Below, piece after piece: positions 44,980 to 53,668 of a stretch of 64,000 bases of DNA. A model generated the notes under the pieces. The model saw only the letters and a program-made list of their open reading frames with translations. It was not told the origin of the DNA and made no database searches. How positions within the stretch are numbered: position 1 is the stretch's first letter; every line of letters starts with the position of its first letter. Both the position numbers and the translations under genes were made by a program. The stretch spans positions 1,302,001 through 1,366,000 of the forward strand of contig NZ_AP023179.1 in assembly GCF_013426915.1 (NCBI RefSeq), written 5' to 3'. Origin of the DNA: Paraburkholderia sp. PGU19. GTDB lineage: Bacteria > Pseudomonadota > Gammaproteobacteria > Burkholderiales > Burkholderiaceae.

Positions 44980-45747
44980 ATGATCCGCCTCGAAAGAATC
45001 GAAAAGTATTTCGGCGATCATCGCGTGCTGAACAGCGTTGATCTCGCGCTCGCGCAAGGCAACGTGACGGCGCTGATCGGCCCGTCGGGCAGCGGTAAAA
45101 GCACGCTGCTGCGCTGCGTGAATCTGCTCGAAATTCCCGAAGCCGGCTCGCTCGAACTCGGCGACCAGCGCATCCAGTTTAGCCGCACGGAGAAGCCGTC
45201 GAAGGAAGCCGTGCTCGCGATGCGTCGCCGCACAGGGATGGTGTTCCAGAACTTTCAGCTGTTCCCGCATCGCACGGTGATCGAGAACGTGATGGAAGGG
45301 CTCCTCACCGTGCAGAAGTGGGACCGCGAACGCGCGCGGGCGCGCGCGCTCGAATTGCTGGAGAAGGTCGGCATCGCGCACAAGGCCGATGCGTGGCCCG
45401 TCACGCTGTCGGGCGGGCAGCAGCAGCGCGTCGCGATTGCGCGGGCGCTTGCGCCGTCGCCGGAAGTGCTGCTGTGCGACGAGCCGACTTCCGCGCTCGA
45501 TCCAGGCCTTGCCGCCGAAGTGGTCGAAGTGCTGCGCCAGCTCGCGAAAGAAGGCATGACGATGCTGATGGCGACGCACGACCTGCGGCTCGCGGCCTCG
45601 ATCGCGCGCAATGTCGTGTTTCTGAGCAACGGCTCGATCGTCGAGCAAGGCCATTCGCGCGACATCTTCACGCGGCCGAAGCAGCCGGAAACCGCGAGCT
45701 TCGTGTCGACGCTCACGCAGAGTCTGCCGGATAGCTGGGAAGACTGA
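44980..45747 (+). CDS. Amino acid ABC transporter ATP-binding protein
   Basis: 255 residues. Walker A GPSGSGKST at about 34-42, Q-loop GMVFQNFQLFPHRTV, signature LSGGQQQRVAIARAL, Walker B VLLCDEPTSALDP and switch MATHDLRLA. It energises uptake by the binding protein and permease upstream. It starts four bases after the permease stop. A good terminator follows at 45772. Confidence 0.93.
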   Translation: MIRLERIEKYFGDHRVLNSVDLALAQGNVTALIGPSGSGKSTLLRCVNLLEIPEAGSLELGDQRIQFSRTEKPSKEAVLAMRRRTGMVFQNFQLFPHRTVIENVMEGLLTVQKWDRERARARALELLEKVGIAHKADAWPVTLSGGQQQRVAIARALAPSPEVLLCDEPTSALDPGLAAEVVEVLRQLAKEGMTMLMATHDLRLAASIARNVVFLSNGSIVEQGHSRDIFTRPKQPETASFVSTLTQSLPDSWED

Positions 45748-45771
45748 GCGGCTGTCTGTCGTGCATCGTTG

Positions 45772-45802
45772 CAAGGGCGCCTGCGAGCGCCCTTGTTTCT
45801 TT
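45772..45802 (+). terminator. Terminator of the amino acid ABC operon
   Basis: CAAGGGCGC (45772-45780), loop CTGCGA, GCGCCCTTG (45787-45795), then TTTCTTT. Confidence 0.8.
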
Positions 45803-45875
45803 CCGGCGCCCGCGCTTCATGCTGGCTGCGGACAGCTACGCTACAATGGCCGTCGCCCCGAATGATGGAAGATCG

Positions 45876-46325
45876 ATGAAGACCCGCACTCCTGTTATCG
45901 CCTGCTGCATGGTTATCGCCGCTTTGTCCGCGGGCTGCGCGGCCGTGTACAAAAACACGAGCGCATGCGAGCAGGCGATGCGGCAGTCGGCGAGCGAGCT
46001 TTCCGGCAGCGATACGCTGAAGGTGACGCACGCGGGTTCGGGCATTCATGGCAGCCGCGTGGTCGTCGAAGGCACGCTCGAGCATCCGCAGACGGCTTCG
46101 GAAGCCGCCGTCGCGAAGCCGCCCAACACCAACATCCTGGAAGCCGGGCTGCTCGCGCCCGTGATGGCCGCGATCGCAAAGTCCAAGCCCCCAACCACCG
46201 CGGTGCCCGCCGCAGCCGAGTGCACGTATGACGCGAACGGCCAGCAGAGCGCGTTCCGCTGGCTGACGCCGGCACGCCTCGCGAAAGACACGTCACCGGA
46301 CGACGGAACGCACTCCGACGAGTGA
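45876..46325 (+). CDS. Putative lipoprotein, unknown function
   Basis: 149 residues. Signal MKTRTPVIACCMVIAALSAGC ends in a lipobox with Cys21. The mature part has two more cysteines (SACEQAMRQSA, AECTYDANG) and a beta-rich middle (GIHGSRVVVEGTLEHPQ). No recognised domain. ATG 45876 gives the proper signal; longer in-frame extension upstream is unlikely. It stands alone between two terminated units. Confidence 0.65.
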   Translation: MKTRTPVIACCMVIAALSAGCAAVYKNTSACEQAMRQSASELSGSDTLKVTHAGSGIHGSRVVVEGTLEHPQTASEAAVAKPPNTNILEAGLLAPVMAAIAKSKPPTTAVPAAAECTYDANGQQSAFRWLTPARLAKDTSPDDGTHSDE

Positions 46326-46454
46326 TGCGGGCGGTGTCGCTTCGGCGGCACCGTTGCGGCCGCCACGTTTGGGCCGCGTTTCCGCCATGTTGCAATGCAC
46401 GCACTCCCGCCATGCTAGGATTTCCGCGTGCAATGCAGATGTCAGGAGGGCAGC

Positions 46455-46685
46455 ATGGACGGCTTCGTCAGACATCAGATTGAAGGCGCATCCGTCGATA
46501 TCGACGTCGTGCCCGTCACGCCGCGCGGCTACTGCGCGCGCTTTCGCATCTTCCGCGACGCCGCCGACAAACCCGAATGGCATCAGGTCCATGTGTCGGG
46601 CAGCGTGTTCGATACCCCTGAAGAAGCCGAGGAAGCCGCACGTTCAATGGCACTCGAACAGGTGCTGGCGGGCGGCGGCTCGTAG
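46455..46685 (+). CDS. Small conserved-type protein of unknown function
   Basis: 76 residues, with no signal or membrane segment. It has an alternating beta pattern (GASVDIDVVPVTPRGYCARF, then WHQVHVSGSVFDTPEEAEE) and an acidic, helical end. I chose ATG 46455 because CAGGAGGGC is well placed; the start nine codons earlier lacks this. I recognise no family. Confidence 0.6.
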   Translation: MDGFVRHQIEGASVDIDVVPVTPRGYCARFRIFRDAADKPEWHQVHVSGSVFDTPEEAEEAARSMALEQVLAGGGS

Positions 46686-47088
46686 CGCGGCCCGGTTTCA
46701 TTGCCACCAGGGCGCATAGCCCGAATTTCTTGTCGCCGGTTTTCGTCCGGCCCATTCGCGCACTTTCGTCGCGCGCTTTCCTTTGCTTGTCGTCGGGTTC
46801 GCTTCGTGCGGCTTGCTTCGCCGCTCGACGCGCGTCGCTCCGCCGATCGAAGAATTCCGACTTTGGGAGTTTTCTTGTATTGACGGATGAACCGTCTCCG
46901 TAGGATTTGCCTGTCGTAACCGACATCGAAGAAGTGACGGTACGTAGGAGGCATCCTTGCGGATGCGTAGGTGCAATCGTTTCTCGAGTACTGTAGCCAT
47001 ATTGGTTCGGTATGCGAATCGAATGCGCTACGCCCCGCACGTTGCCACATTTTGGGGAGAAAGGTGGTTACCCGTACCAAGGTTTTGG
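46686..47088. other. Region upstream of the trimeric autotransporter gene
   Basis: 403 bases, less GC-rich than the surroundings near 46850-47030. It contains a short dyad GACGG-ATGAA-CCGTC (46885-46899). No gene is supported. It probably holds the promoter and leader of the adhesin gene, but no strong -35/-10 pair stands out. Confidence 0.45.
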
Positions 47089-49395
47089 ATGAGCAATTTG
47101 CAAAGTGGAACAGGTGTTGGACTTGAGCCGGCTTCTTCGCCGGGTCGCCGCGCGAATCGGCGTTTCGCCCGCCGCCGGCATGTCGGGATGGCCGTCGCGA
47201 TCAGTGTGGGCACGATGGCAGCGGCGCCGCAGGCGGTGCGTGCTGCTTCCGTCACCGACTACATCGCGGTGAGCAACAACGTAATGACGGGCGCGCCCAC
47301 CACGGCAGCGAACACCCTGAACACGATGGCCATCGGGCCGTCCGCGAATGCGTGGGGCGACAATGCGCTGGCCGTCGGAGCAGGGGCGGGCGCGGCGCGC
47401 ACGGGATCGACTGCGATCGGCTCGCTGTCGGCTGCCTTGGCCGTGAACTCGGCGGTGATCGGTTATGGCGCGTCGACTGGTTTCAATGCGGACCGGGCGG
47501 TGTCAATCGGCTATATGGCGACGGCGGACGGCAGCGATGCACTCGGGCTCGGTTCGTTTTCAATCGCAACGGGGCAGCGCTCGCTCGCCTTTGGCTTTAA
47601 CGCCTTCACCAGCTCGAACGCCGCAGACAGCCTGGCGCTGGGATCGAACAGCCTTGTCCTCGTAGACGGCGCTGTGGCGTTGGGCGCGAACGCGAAGGCC
47701 GACCGCGCGAACACGGTGTCGGTGGGCAATGCGACGCTGCAACGCCAGATCGTCAACGTCGCGGCAGGCACGGCCAACACGGATGCGGTCAACGTCGGTC
47801 AGTTGCGGGACGCGGTGTCGACAGGTTTGGCGGATGCCGTGACGTATGACTCGTCCGCGCATGACTCCGTCACGCTGGGCGGCGTGACAGCCAGTGCGCC
47901 CGTGCGGCTCGCCAACGTGGCCAACGGCGCAGTCGATGCTGCCAGCCACGACGCAATAAACGGCAGTCAACTGTATGGGCTGAGCGCAAGTGTCGCGTCG
48001 GCGCTAGGCGGCGGCGCGTCGGTGTCGCCTGATGGAACGGTCGTGGCGCCGACCTACCGCGTCGGCGGCAGCGTGTTTCGCAATGTCGGCGATGCACTCG
48101 GCAATCTCGATACCCGGGTCACGACCAACACCAGCGCGATCAACGACCTCAACGTCGCACTCGGCAATGTGATCAACAACGGCGTCGAGCCGCATTACTT
48201 CCACGCCAATTCGACACTTGCCGACTCGCTGGCAACAGGCGTGGAGTCCGTCGCGATCGGCGGCGGCGCGCAGGCCGCGTTCTCGAATTCGGTCGCACTC
48301 GGTTCGAACGCGGTGGCCGATCGCGCCAATTCGGTGTCGGTGGGATCGGCGGGTAACGAGCGGCAGATCACGCATGTCGCCGCGGGTACGGCCGACACCG
48401 ACGCAGTCAACGTCGCACAGTTGAAGCAGGCGGGACTGGTTGACGGCAATGGCCATGTCGCGAGCGCGGTGGTCTATGACAACGCGGGCGGCCAGGTCGA
48501 CTATGCGAGCGTGACCCTCGGGCAAGGCGTGGCGGGCGGCACTGTCATTCACAATCTGGCCAATGGCGTGCTTGCTGGCGACGCCATCAACCTCAGTCAG
48601 TTGAACCACGCGATGAACCGGGTCATCAACGTGCAGACGGCGTCCACGCCCTTCGTGAGCGCGAATGGAGACGCCACGACGGAAGCCGCGTCCGCGACAG
48701 GAACGCATGCTACGGCGGTAGGCGCAGCCGCGGTCGCGAATGGCGATCAGGCTACAGCGATCGGCGGCGGCGCGCAGTCCCGTGCTGCCGCAGCGACGGC
48801 CGTAGGCGCACAGGCCGTCGTCAATGGCGCAAACGCTTCGGCGTTCGGCGCGGGCAGCCAGGCCTCTGCGAGCGGTTCGGTTGCGCTCGGCGCGGGCTCG
48901 GTGGCGGATCGGGCGAATACCGTGTCGGTCGGTCAGGCAGGCGGCGAGCGGCAGATCGTCAACGTCGCGCCCGGCACGCATGGCACGGATGCCGTCAACC
49001 TGAACCAGTTGAATGCGGCTGTCGATCAGACATATCAGTCGATCAACGATCTCGACCGAAGCACGCGAAAGGGCATTGCGTCCGCTTCCGCCTTGCAGAT
49101 CGTTACGCCGTATCTGCCCGGGCGCACGACGCTCAATGCCGGTGTCGCCGGCTATCGCGGCCAGGCGGCATTCGGGCTGGGCGTGTCGCGCTGGAACGAG
49201 AAGGGGACGATCAATCTCAATGCGGGCGTAGCGTCGTCGGGCAGTCAGCACGATTGTGCGTGCGGGTATCGGCATCGTGCTCGGCAACTGACTCCGGTGA
49301 GCTGGCGCGGGTGCCCGTTCCTTCTGCATCCGTGCCAGACGTCGCGTTACGACCGTTCATCAAGTGCGCATGAGCGGCAGGTTCAGAACGCGTAG
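47089..49395 (+). CDS. YadA-like trimeric autotransporter adhesin with frameshifted membrane anchor
   Basis: 768 residues as read. A long signal region ends near residue 52 (GTMAAAPQAVRA). Passenger head repeats of the A-x-G-x-x-(S/T)-x-A type follow, with three YadA stalk units (ADRANTVSVG or ADRANSVSVG, each followed by DAVN near 47780, 48410 and 48990). The anchor begins at SALQIVTPYLPGRTTLNAG, but at 49245 a T seems inserted in AG(T)CAGC. In the other frame the expected end reads STIVRAGIGIVLGN and stops at 49291. The actual frame adds about 48 unrelated residues. The last strand of the beta-barrel is lost, so surface display should fail. AAGG lies before ATG 47089. Confidence 0.8.
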   Translation: MSNLQSGTGVGLEPASSPGRRANRRFARRRHVGMAVAISVGTMAAAPQAVRAASVTDYIAVSNNVMTGAPTTAANTLNTMAIGPSANAWGDNALAVGAGAGAARTGSTAIGSLSAALAVNSAVIGYGASTGFNADRAVSIGYMATADGSDALGLGSFSIATGQRSLAFGFNAFTSSNAADSLALGSNSLVLVDGAVALGANAKADRANTVSVGNATLQRQIVNVAAGTANTDAVNVGQLRDAVSTGLADAVTYDSSAHDSVTLGGVTASAPVRLANVANGAVDAASHDAINGSQLYGLSASVASALGGGASVSPDGTVVAPTYRVGGSVFRNVGDALGNLDTRVTTNTSAINDLNVALGNVINNGVEPHYFHANSTLADSLATGVESVAIGGGAQAAFSNSVALGSNAVADRANSVSVGSAGNERQITHVAAGTADTDAVNVAQLKQAGLVDGNGHVASAVVYDNAGGQVDYASVTLGQGVAGGTVIHNLANGVLAGDAINLSQLNHAMNRVINVQTASTPFVSANGDATTEAASATGTHATAVGAAAVANGDQATAIGGGAQSRAAAATAVGAQAVVNGANASAFGAGSQASASGSVALGAGSVADRANTVSVGQAGGERQIVNVAPGTHGTDAVNLNQLNAAVDQTYQSINDLDRSTRKGIASASALQIVTPYLPGRTTLNAGVAGYRGQAAFGLGVSRWNEKGTINLNAGVASSGSQHDCACGYRHRARQLTPVSWRGCPFLLHPCQTSRYDRSSSAHERQVQNA

Positions 49396-50692
49396 AACGG
49401 CCCGTTGCCAGCGGAAGTCAGGCGCGATTCGATCGCGGTGTAGACGCGCCGTCCGAAGAAGAACGGCAGCCCCCAGTCGAACGCGTTCGAGGGGCCGCCA
49501 AGATTATTGAACGCATAGTTTTGGGTGGCGAACAGCGTTTGCGCGTTGGCAATCGAAAATGCCGGCGATGCCGTTGCACCGTTGGTGCCCGTCACCGTCG
49601 CCATCAGCGATTGTGTCGACGCGGGGCACCACCAGAAACCGCAACGCGCGAGCGTCGTGCTTGGGAAGAACAGGCCGTTCGAACCGCTGTCGAAAAAGCT
49701 TTGCGAATACGGTTGTCCGTTGAGAGAGGTTGTCACATAGCCACTTGTCGTGTTGGCCTTCAGCACAGTCGCGTTGCCGAGCGTGTTGTTGGCCTGCGTG
49801 CCGATGCCGAAGATCATCGATCCATTCAACGTCGCCGCGCCGTTAGGACCCACGGCGGGCAGATCGATCACGATGCCGTTGTTGTCGAGCGCGAACCGGC
49901 TGATGGGGTTGGCCACCTGTTGAGCAAGGGGCTGACTGGTCGATGTGCACGAGCCCGTCGGGTCGCACGCGTAGTACCAGCGGGGCAAGGCTGACGTGAT
50001 ACAGGCGCCGCCGCAATCGGCGGAAAACAGGCCGACGCCGAGGATGCCGTTCACGCGCAGCGCGCTGGGCGTCATCATCGGCAAGCCTGAAGCGGCACCG
50101 TCGGGACGGAAGGGTCGCCGATCACCTGGATCGCAATGCCGGGCGCGAGCTGGCTGGCCATGCGGACATCAGCGGTGCGTACGGCGCCCCAGGTGAAGCC
50201 CGTGCCGAACACGCTGCATTCTGCGTTGAGCGTGTTTGCCGTGCCCGCAGGCGGTGTGGCGGGCACGGCTGGCAGTTCGAGGCTCGCCGGCAATTGTGAG
50301 GCGAGTACGCGCAGGCCCTGCGAACCCGTATCGACCTGCACGTTGTCGATCGCCACGCAATTCGACGTGCCCGGCACGCATACCGTCACGCTCGTCGTGA
50401 GCATGTTGCGGGTCTGCGTGGGCGTTGACGTGACGGTCACGGGTTGAACGTTGGGGGTCGTCGATTGCGGCACGGTCGCGGCGGGTGCGCTCACGGGCGC
50501 GGGCGCGGTGGCCAATGGCGTGCCGCTGGCCGTTGCGCCAGGCGAAGCGGGTGTTGACTGGGGCGAATTGCCGGCCGTGTTCGTCGTGCTGGAACCGCCG
50601 CCGCCACCGCATCCCGCTAATGTGACCAGTGTGGCGAGCGTAACGATCGTGCCCTGCGCAAACCGAACTGCACCCATCAGTACGTTTTTCAT
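49383..50692 (-). pseudogene. DUF3443 lipoprotein, interrupted by a frameshift
   Basis: The 5' part (50692 to 50075) encodes MKNVLMGAVRFAQGTIVTLA with a lipobox LVTLAGC and a Gly/Ser/Thr-rich linker, then VPGTSNCVAIDNVQVDTGSQ. It ends in VPLQACR and a stop. The 3' part (from about 50084) continues in another frame as SGLPMMTPSALRVNGILGVG and ends at 49383 with SAGNGPFYAF. Together they make a typical DUF3443 protein of about 435 residues. One missing base near 50085-50092 explains the break. The function is unknown; DUF3443 commonly pairs with DUF2844, which lies just upstream. It overlaps the frameshifted adhesin end by 13 bases. Confidence 0.75.
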
Positions 50693-50702
50693 GGAAATCC
50701 CG

Positions 50703-51182
50703 TCAGCGCAGATCGGCGAGCGAAACGTCGGCCGGGAGGGCCGCCGGCAGCCACGCCCGACCGACATAACTGCGCATCTGTCCACCCGATTCAACGATGA
50801 CGTCCGCTTGCTCGACGCGCGATGCATGGAGATGTCCCGTCGCGTCGAACTGTTCCGCTGCCTTCGCGCGATACCGCTCTGCATACCGGCCTAGCATGCG
50901 GGTGAGGTCCGGCATGGTCGGGCCTTGCCACGCGTAGGCGAAGATCAAACCGTCGCCCGTTGCGTACTCGTTGATGGTCGTGCCACCTGCATCGACGCTC
51001 GAACGTACCCGCACCGCGGTACCCGGCAACACACGCTGTGTCATGTTGCCGGCGACCTGGGACGCGGGCATCGTGCCGCCAAGCTGGGCGCGCGCGTCGC
51101 CGGCAGCGAACGTGTTCGCGCACAGCGCGAACACGACGGATGTGGCGATGGTGGTCGCCGGATGAGTTCTGACGAATGGCAT
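50703..51182 (-). CDS. DUF2844 secreted protein
   Basis: 159 residues with a Sec signal (THPATTIATSVVFALCANTFAA). The mature part has the DUF2844 pattern of a periplasmic or surface protein: RVRSSVDAGGTTINEYATGDG, quoted in part as SSVDAGGTTINEYATG, then FAYAWQGPTMPDL and QMRSYVGRAWLP. GGGAG is seven bases before ATG 51182. It lies ten bases before the DUF3443 gene, a conserved Burkholderia pair. The function is unknown. Confidence 0.75.
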   Translation of the reverse strand: MPFVRTHPATTIATSVVFALCANTFAAGDARAQLGGTMPASQVAGNMTQRVLPGTAVRVRSSVDAGGTTINEYATGDGLIFAYAWQGPTMPDLTRMLGRYAERYRAKAAEQFDATGHLHASRVEQADVIVESGGQMRSYVGRAWLPAALPADVSLADLR

Positions 51183-51670
51183 GTGGCAACTCCCTCGGGC
51201 CATCGGGCTTCTTTTTGAGATCGTTAATTCAAGATAGCACCGGGGTTTTGAGATGAGATTTGCGACCGCAGAAACGTCACCTGCGGGTCTCAAAATGCGA
51301 CATCCCGACCATGCACATTTAGTTCATGAGAATCAATGACATAGAGGAAGGCGATTGAGCGTTTCCACCGCCAGAAACACTGTGTCGGAATGTTAAATAT
51401 CGAGCCGAAAACCGGTCCAAAATGCAGACTTCCGGATTCATTGTGAGATGATGCGTGCGGTTTTTTGCGTCGCGGGGGCGGCCGACGCGGAAGTTCGCAA
51501 TTCGAACACCCGACGCAGCAAGCGGCTGGGTCAATCAGGCCTCGATTGAAAGCAAAATGACGCGCGGTAAGCCGCGCTTTTTGCACTTCGTGTCGCCGGG
51601 CCGGTAAAATGATGGGTTAGTCCACGGAGTTGCCGTGGCTTCCGTGGCTTATAGGAAGGATTCCTGGAAC
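51183..51670. other. Region between DUF2844 and bamC
   Basis: 488 bases without a supported gene. A small hairpin GCGCGG-TAAG-CCGCGC (51562-51577) with TTTTT (51578-51582) is a terminator-like element on the plus strand 89 bases before bamC. No plus-strand gene precedes it, so it may be a leader attenuator or a relic. Confidence 0.5.
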
Positions 51671-52894
51671 ATGACTGAACTTCGTCTTACCAAGCGGTTT
51701 GCAGCATTGCTGATGGCAGGCGGTCTGGTCGCCGGCTGCGGCACGTCGTCGCCGAACAAGATCGACTACAAGAGCGACTCGAAATCGAAGGAAGTGTCAC
51801 TCGCTGTTCCGCCGAACATGCTCGAGGAAACCGCAGACCAGCGTTCGCTGCCGCCGCAAAGCGGTCAGACCTCGCTGTCCACGTTGCAGCAGGTGCAAAG
51901 CGAAGCGCCGACCACGGCAGTGGTCGCACCCGCAGTCAGCGGCATGCATATCCAGCGCGACGGCACGGAAAGCTGGCTCGTGCTCGACAACCAGAGCCCG
52001 GACAAGGCGTGGCCGCAAATCCGCCGTTTCTGGCAGGAACAGGGCTTTCTGCTCGTCGTCGACCAGCGCGACAAGGGCGTGATGGAGACGGACTGGAACG
52101 AAACGCATCCGTCCATCAACGACGGCCTGATCCGCAGTACGCTGTCGAAGGCGATGGGCAACTCGTACGTGACGGCCGAGCGCAACAAGTACCGCACGCG
52201 TCTGGAAGCGGCGCCGAACGGCGGCACCTATGTGTTCATCAGCCAGAAGGGTCTACGCGAAGCGCTCAGCGGCGCGAACAACGACACGAGCAAGTGGGAA
52301 CCGAAGCCGAATGATCCCGCGCTCGAAACCGAATATCTGAAGCGCCTGATGGCGACGCTCGCCAAGAACGACACGGGCACACATACCGCCAACGCGGCGG
52401 CCGATGTCTCGCCGGCCGGCTCGCAAACGCCGCCCAACGCGGCGGTGGGCAGTGCGAAATCGGCGGCGGCCGCGACGGCTGCGCAGAACGTTGCGCTGGC
52501 CGGACAAACGCCCATGCGGGATCCTTCGGCGGCGGATACGTCGGCGCAGTTCTCGTCGACCGAGCTGACGCTTGGCGAGCCGTATGACCGCGCGTGGCTG
52601 CGTGTCGGTCTCGCGCTCGACCGCAGCAATTTCACCGTCGACGACCGCGATCTCACGCGCGGCATCTACTTTGTCCGCTATGTCGACCCGAAGGACATGA
52701 CGTCGGCCGAGCAGGGCTTCTGGAGCCAGGTGTTCCACGGCCGCAAGGAAAAGGTCGCCAAGCAGTATCGCGTGAACGTGCGCGCGGTGACGCCGAACCA
52801 GACGCGTGTTGCCGTCGTCGACGACAAGGGCGACGTCGATTCGTCGCCGCAAGCGAAGCAGATCATGTCGCTGATGGTTGATCAGTTGCATTGA
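51671..52894 (+). CDS. bamC: Outer membrane assembly factor BamC (NlpB-type lipoprotein)
   Basis: 407 residues with a lipoprotein signal (RFAALLMAGGLVAGC, Cys23) and the BamC unstructured start (NKIDYKSDSKSKEVSLAVPP). Two helix-grip domains follow (WLVLDNQSPDKAWPQIRRFW and LTLGEPYDRAWLRVGLALDR), separated by an Ala-rich linker of about 80 residues, ending with AKQIMSLMVDQLH. It supports the BamABCDE machine in beta-barrel insertion. ATG 51671 is the start. In relatives it usually follows dapA; here it does not. A strong terminator follows. Confidence 0.9.
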   Translation: MTELRLTKRFAALLMAGGLVAGCGTSSPNKIDYKSDSKSKEVSLAVPPNMLEETADQRSLPPQSGQTSLSTLQQVQSEAPTTAVVAPAVSGMHIQRDGTESWLVLDNQSPDKAWPQIRRFWQEQGFLLVVDQRDKGVMETDWNETHPSINDGLIRSTLSKAMGNSYVTAERNKYRTRLEAAPNGGTYVFISQKGLREALSGANNDTSKWEPKPNDPALETEYLKRLMATLAKNDTGTHTANAAADVSPAGSQTPPNAAVGSAKSAAAATAAQNVALAGQTPMRDPSAADTSAQFSSTELTLGEPYDRAWLRVGLALDRSNFTVDDRDLTRGIYFVRYVDPKDMTSAEQGFWSQVFHGRKEKVAKQYRVNVRAVTPNQTRVAVVDDKGDVDSSPQAKQIMSLMVDQLH

Positions 52895-52931
52895 CGCTGA
52901 TGGCCGCGCGCCTCGCGCGGCCACGCAAAAT

Positions 52932-52969
52932 AGCCCGCGTGACGGACATCGTCACGCGGGCTTTTTTAT
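52932..52969 (+). terminator. Terminator after bamC
   Basis: AGCCCGCGTGACG (52932-52944), loop GACAT, CGTCACGCGGGCT (52950-52962), then TTTTT. A long, perfect stem. Confidence 0.88.
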
Positions 52970-53072
52970 TGCCGTCGCATTTTGGCCGACAGCCTCCTCT
53001 AGTCGAAGCGAAGCGCACGTGCATGCGTTTTGCTCAGACGTCGATCACACCAACATGAAAAGGAGGCGGGCC

Positions 53073-53219
53073 ATGTTCGACGTCGTACTGTACTGGATGT
53101 GGGTTGTGAGCCTGATCTCGCTCGCCGTGATGTGCGGCGCGGCGCTGTCGTTCGAACCGCGGAAGTCTCGCGCAGCGCGGCGCGAACTTCAGGGCCTCCG
53201 CAAGATACATCGAGCATGA
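53073..53219 (+). CDS. Small membrane peptide (48 residues)
   Basis: 48 residues: MFDVVLYWMWVVSLISLAVM forms one membrane helix, followed by a basic tail with ARRELQGLRKIHRA. AAGGAGG lies six bases before ATG 53073, so I prefer it to the ATG 18 bases upstream. Single-span small proteins like this often modulate membrane enzymes. No partner is evident. Confidence 0.5.
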   Translation: MFDVVLYWMWVVSLISLAVMCGAALSFEPRKSRAARRELQGLRKIHRA

Positions 53220-53576
53220 TCCACGCTGGGCCGCGCTCGCGTCGCGGCCCGTACGTAACGTGACGTCACGCCGTAACACGCGCCCCACACGGCGGCCCGC
53301 AGCACTCTCACTTTCGATTCTCCACACCAAATCAAGCACTTACGTGAACGACGCGCGAAGCGAGTGATTGGCGGGCTAGCTGCTTTTAACTGTCCTGAAA
53401 TTGACGAAATCGGTCGCAAAGCCTGATGCAGTCTGGATTTGCGGGAAGTTTGACTGTGAACCTGTCCAGGCTTCGCGCCCACTGCGGATCGATGTGCTCA
53501 TCGCCGGATATGGACGGGCATCTGGCAGCGCCCGTCTCGGTGGCCCCGTCGCCTATCCTCGTAGGGCGGCGGTTTC
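53220..53576. other. Region ending in a strong terminator, possible non-coding transcript
   Basis: 357 bases with no protein I can support. The following hairpin at 53577-53612 is a strong plus-strand terminator but no gene precedes it. A TTGACG at 53401-53406 could be a -35. A small RNA is possible. Confidence 0.35.
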
Positions 53577-53612
53577 GCCCGCGCTCCACGGTTGGAGCGC
53601 GGGCCATTTTTT
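53577..53612 (+). terminator. Strong intrinsic terminator without a recognised upstream gene
   Basis: GCCCGCGCTCCA (53577-53588), loop CGGT, TGGAGCGCGGGC (53593-53604), then CATTTTTTT. The stem is perfect. Confidence 0.8.
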
Positions 53613-53668
53613 TGCTGCCGCCGTCGTCGCGGTTACCGGGCGGGTGCAGCGAAGGGCAAGCCAGCGAA

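Noticed and set aside
47697..49020. Repeated ADRANTVSVG...DAVN units, seen first as possible DNA repeats
   Set aside because: They are coding repeats of the YadA-type stalk in one frame, not a CRISPR array or mobile element.
51480..51530. A T-loop-like GTTCGCAATTCGAAC stretch suggesting a tRNA remnant
   Set aside because: No acceptor stem, anticodon arm or D-arm can be paired around it on either strand.
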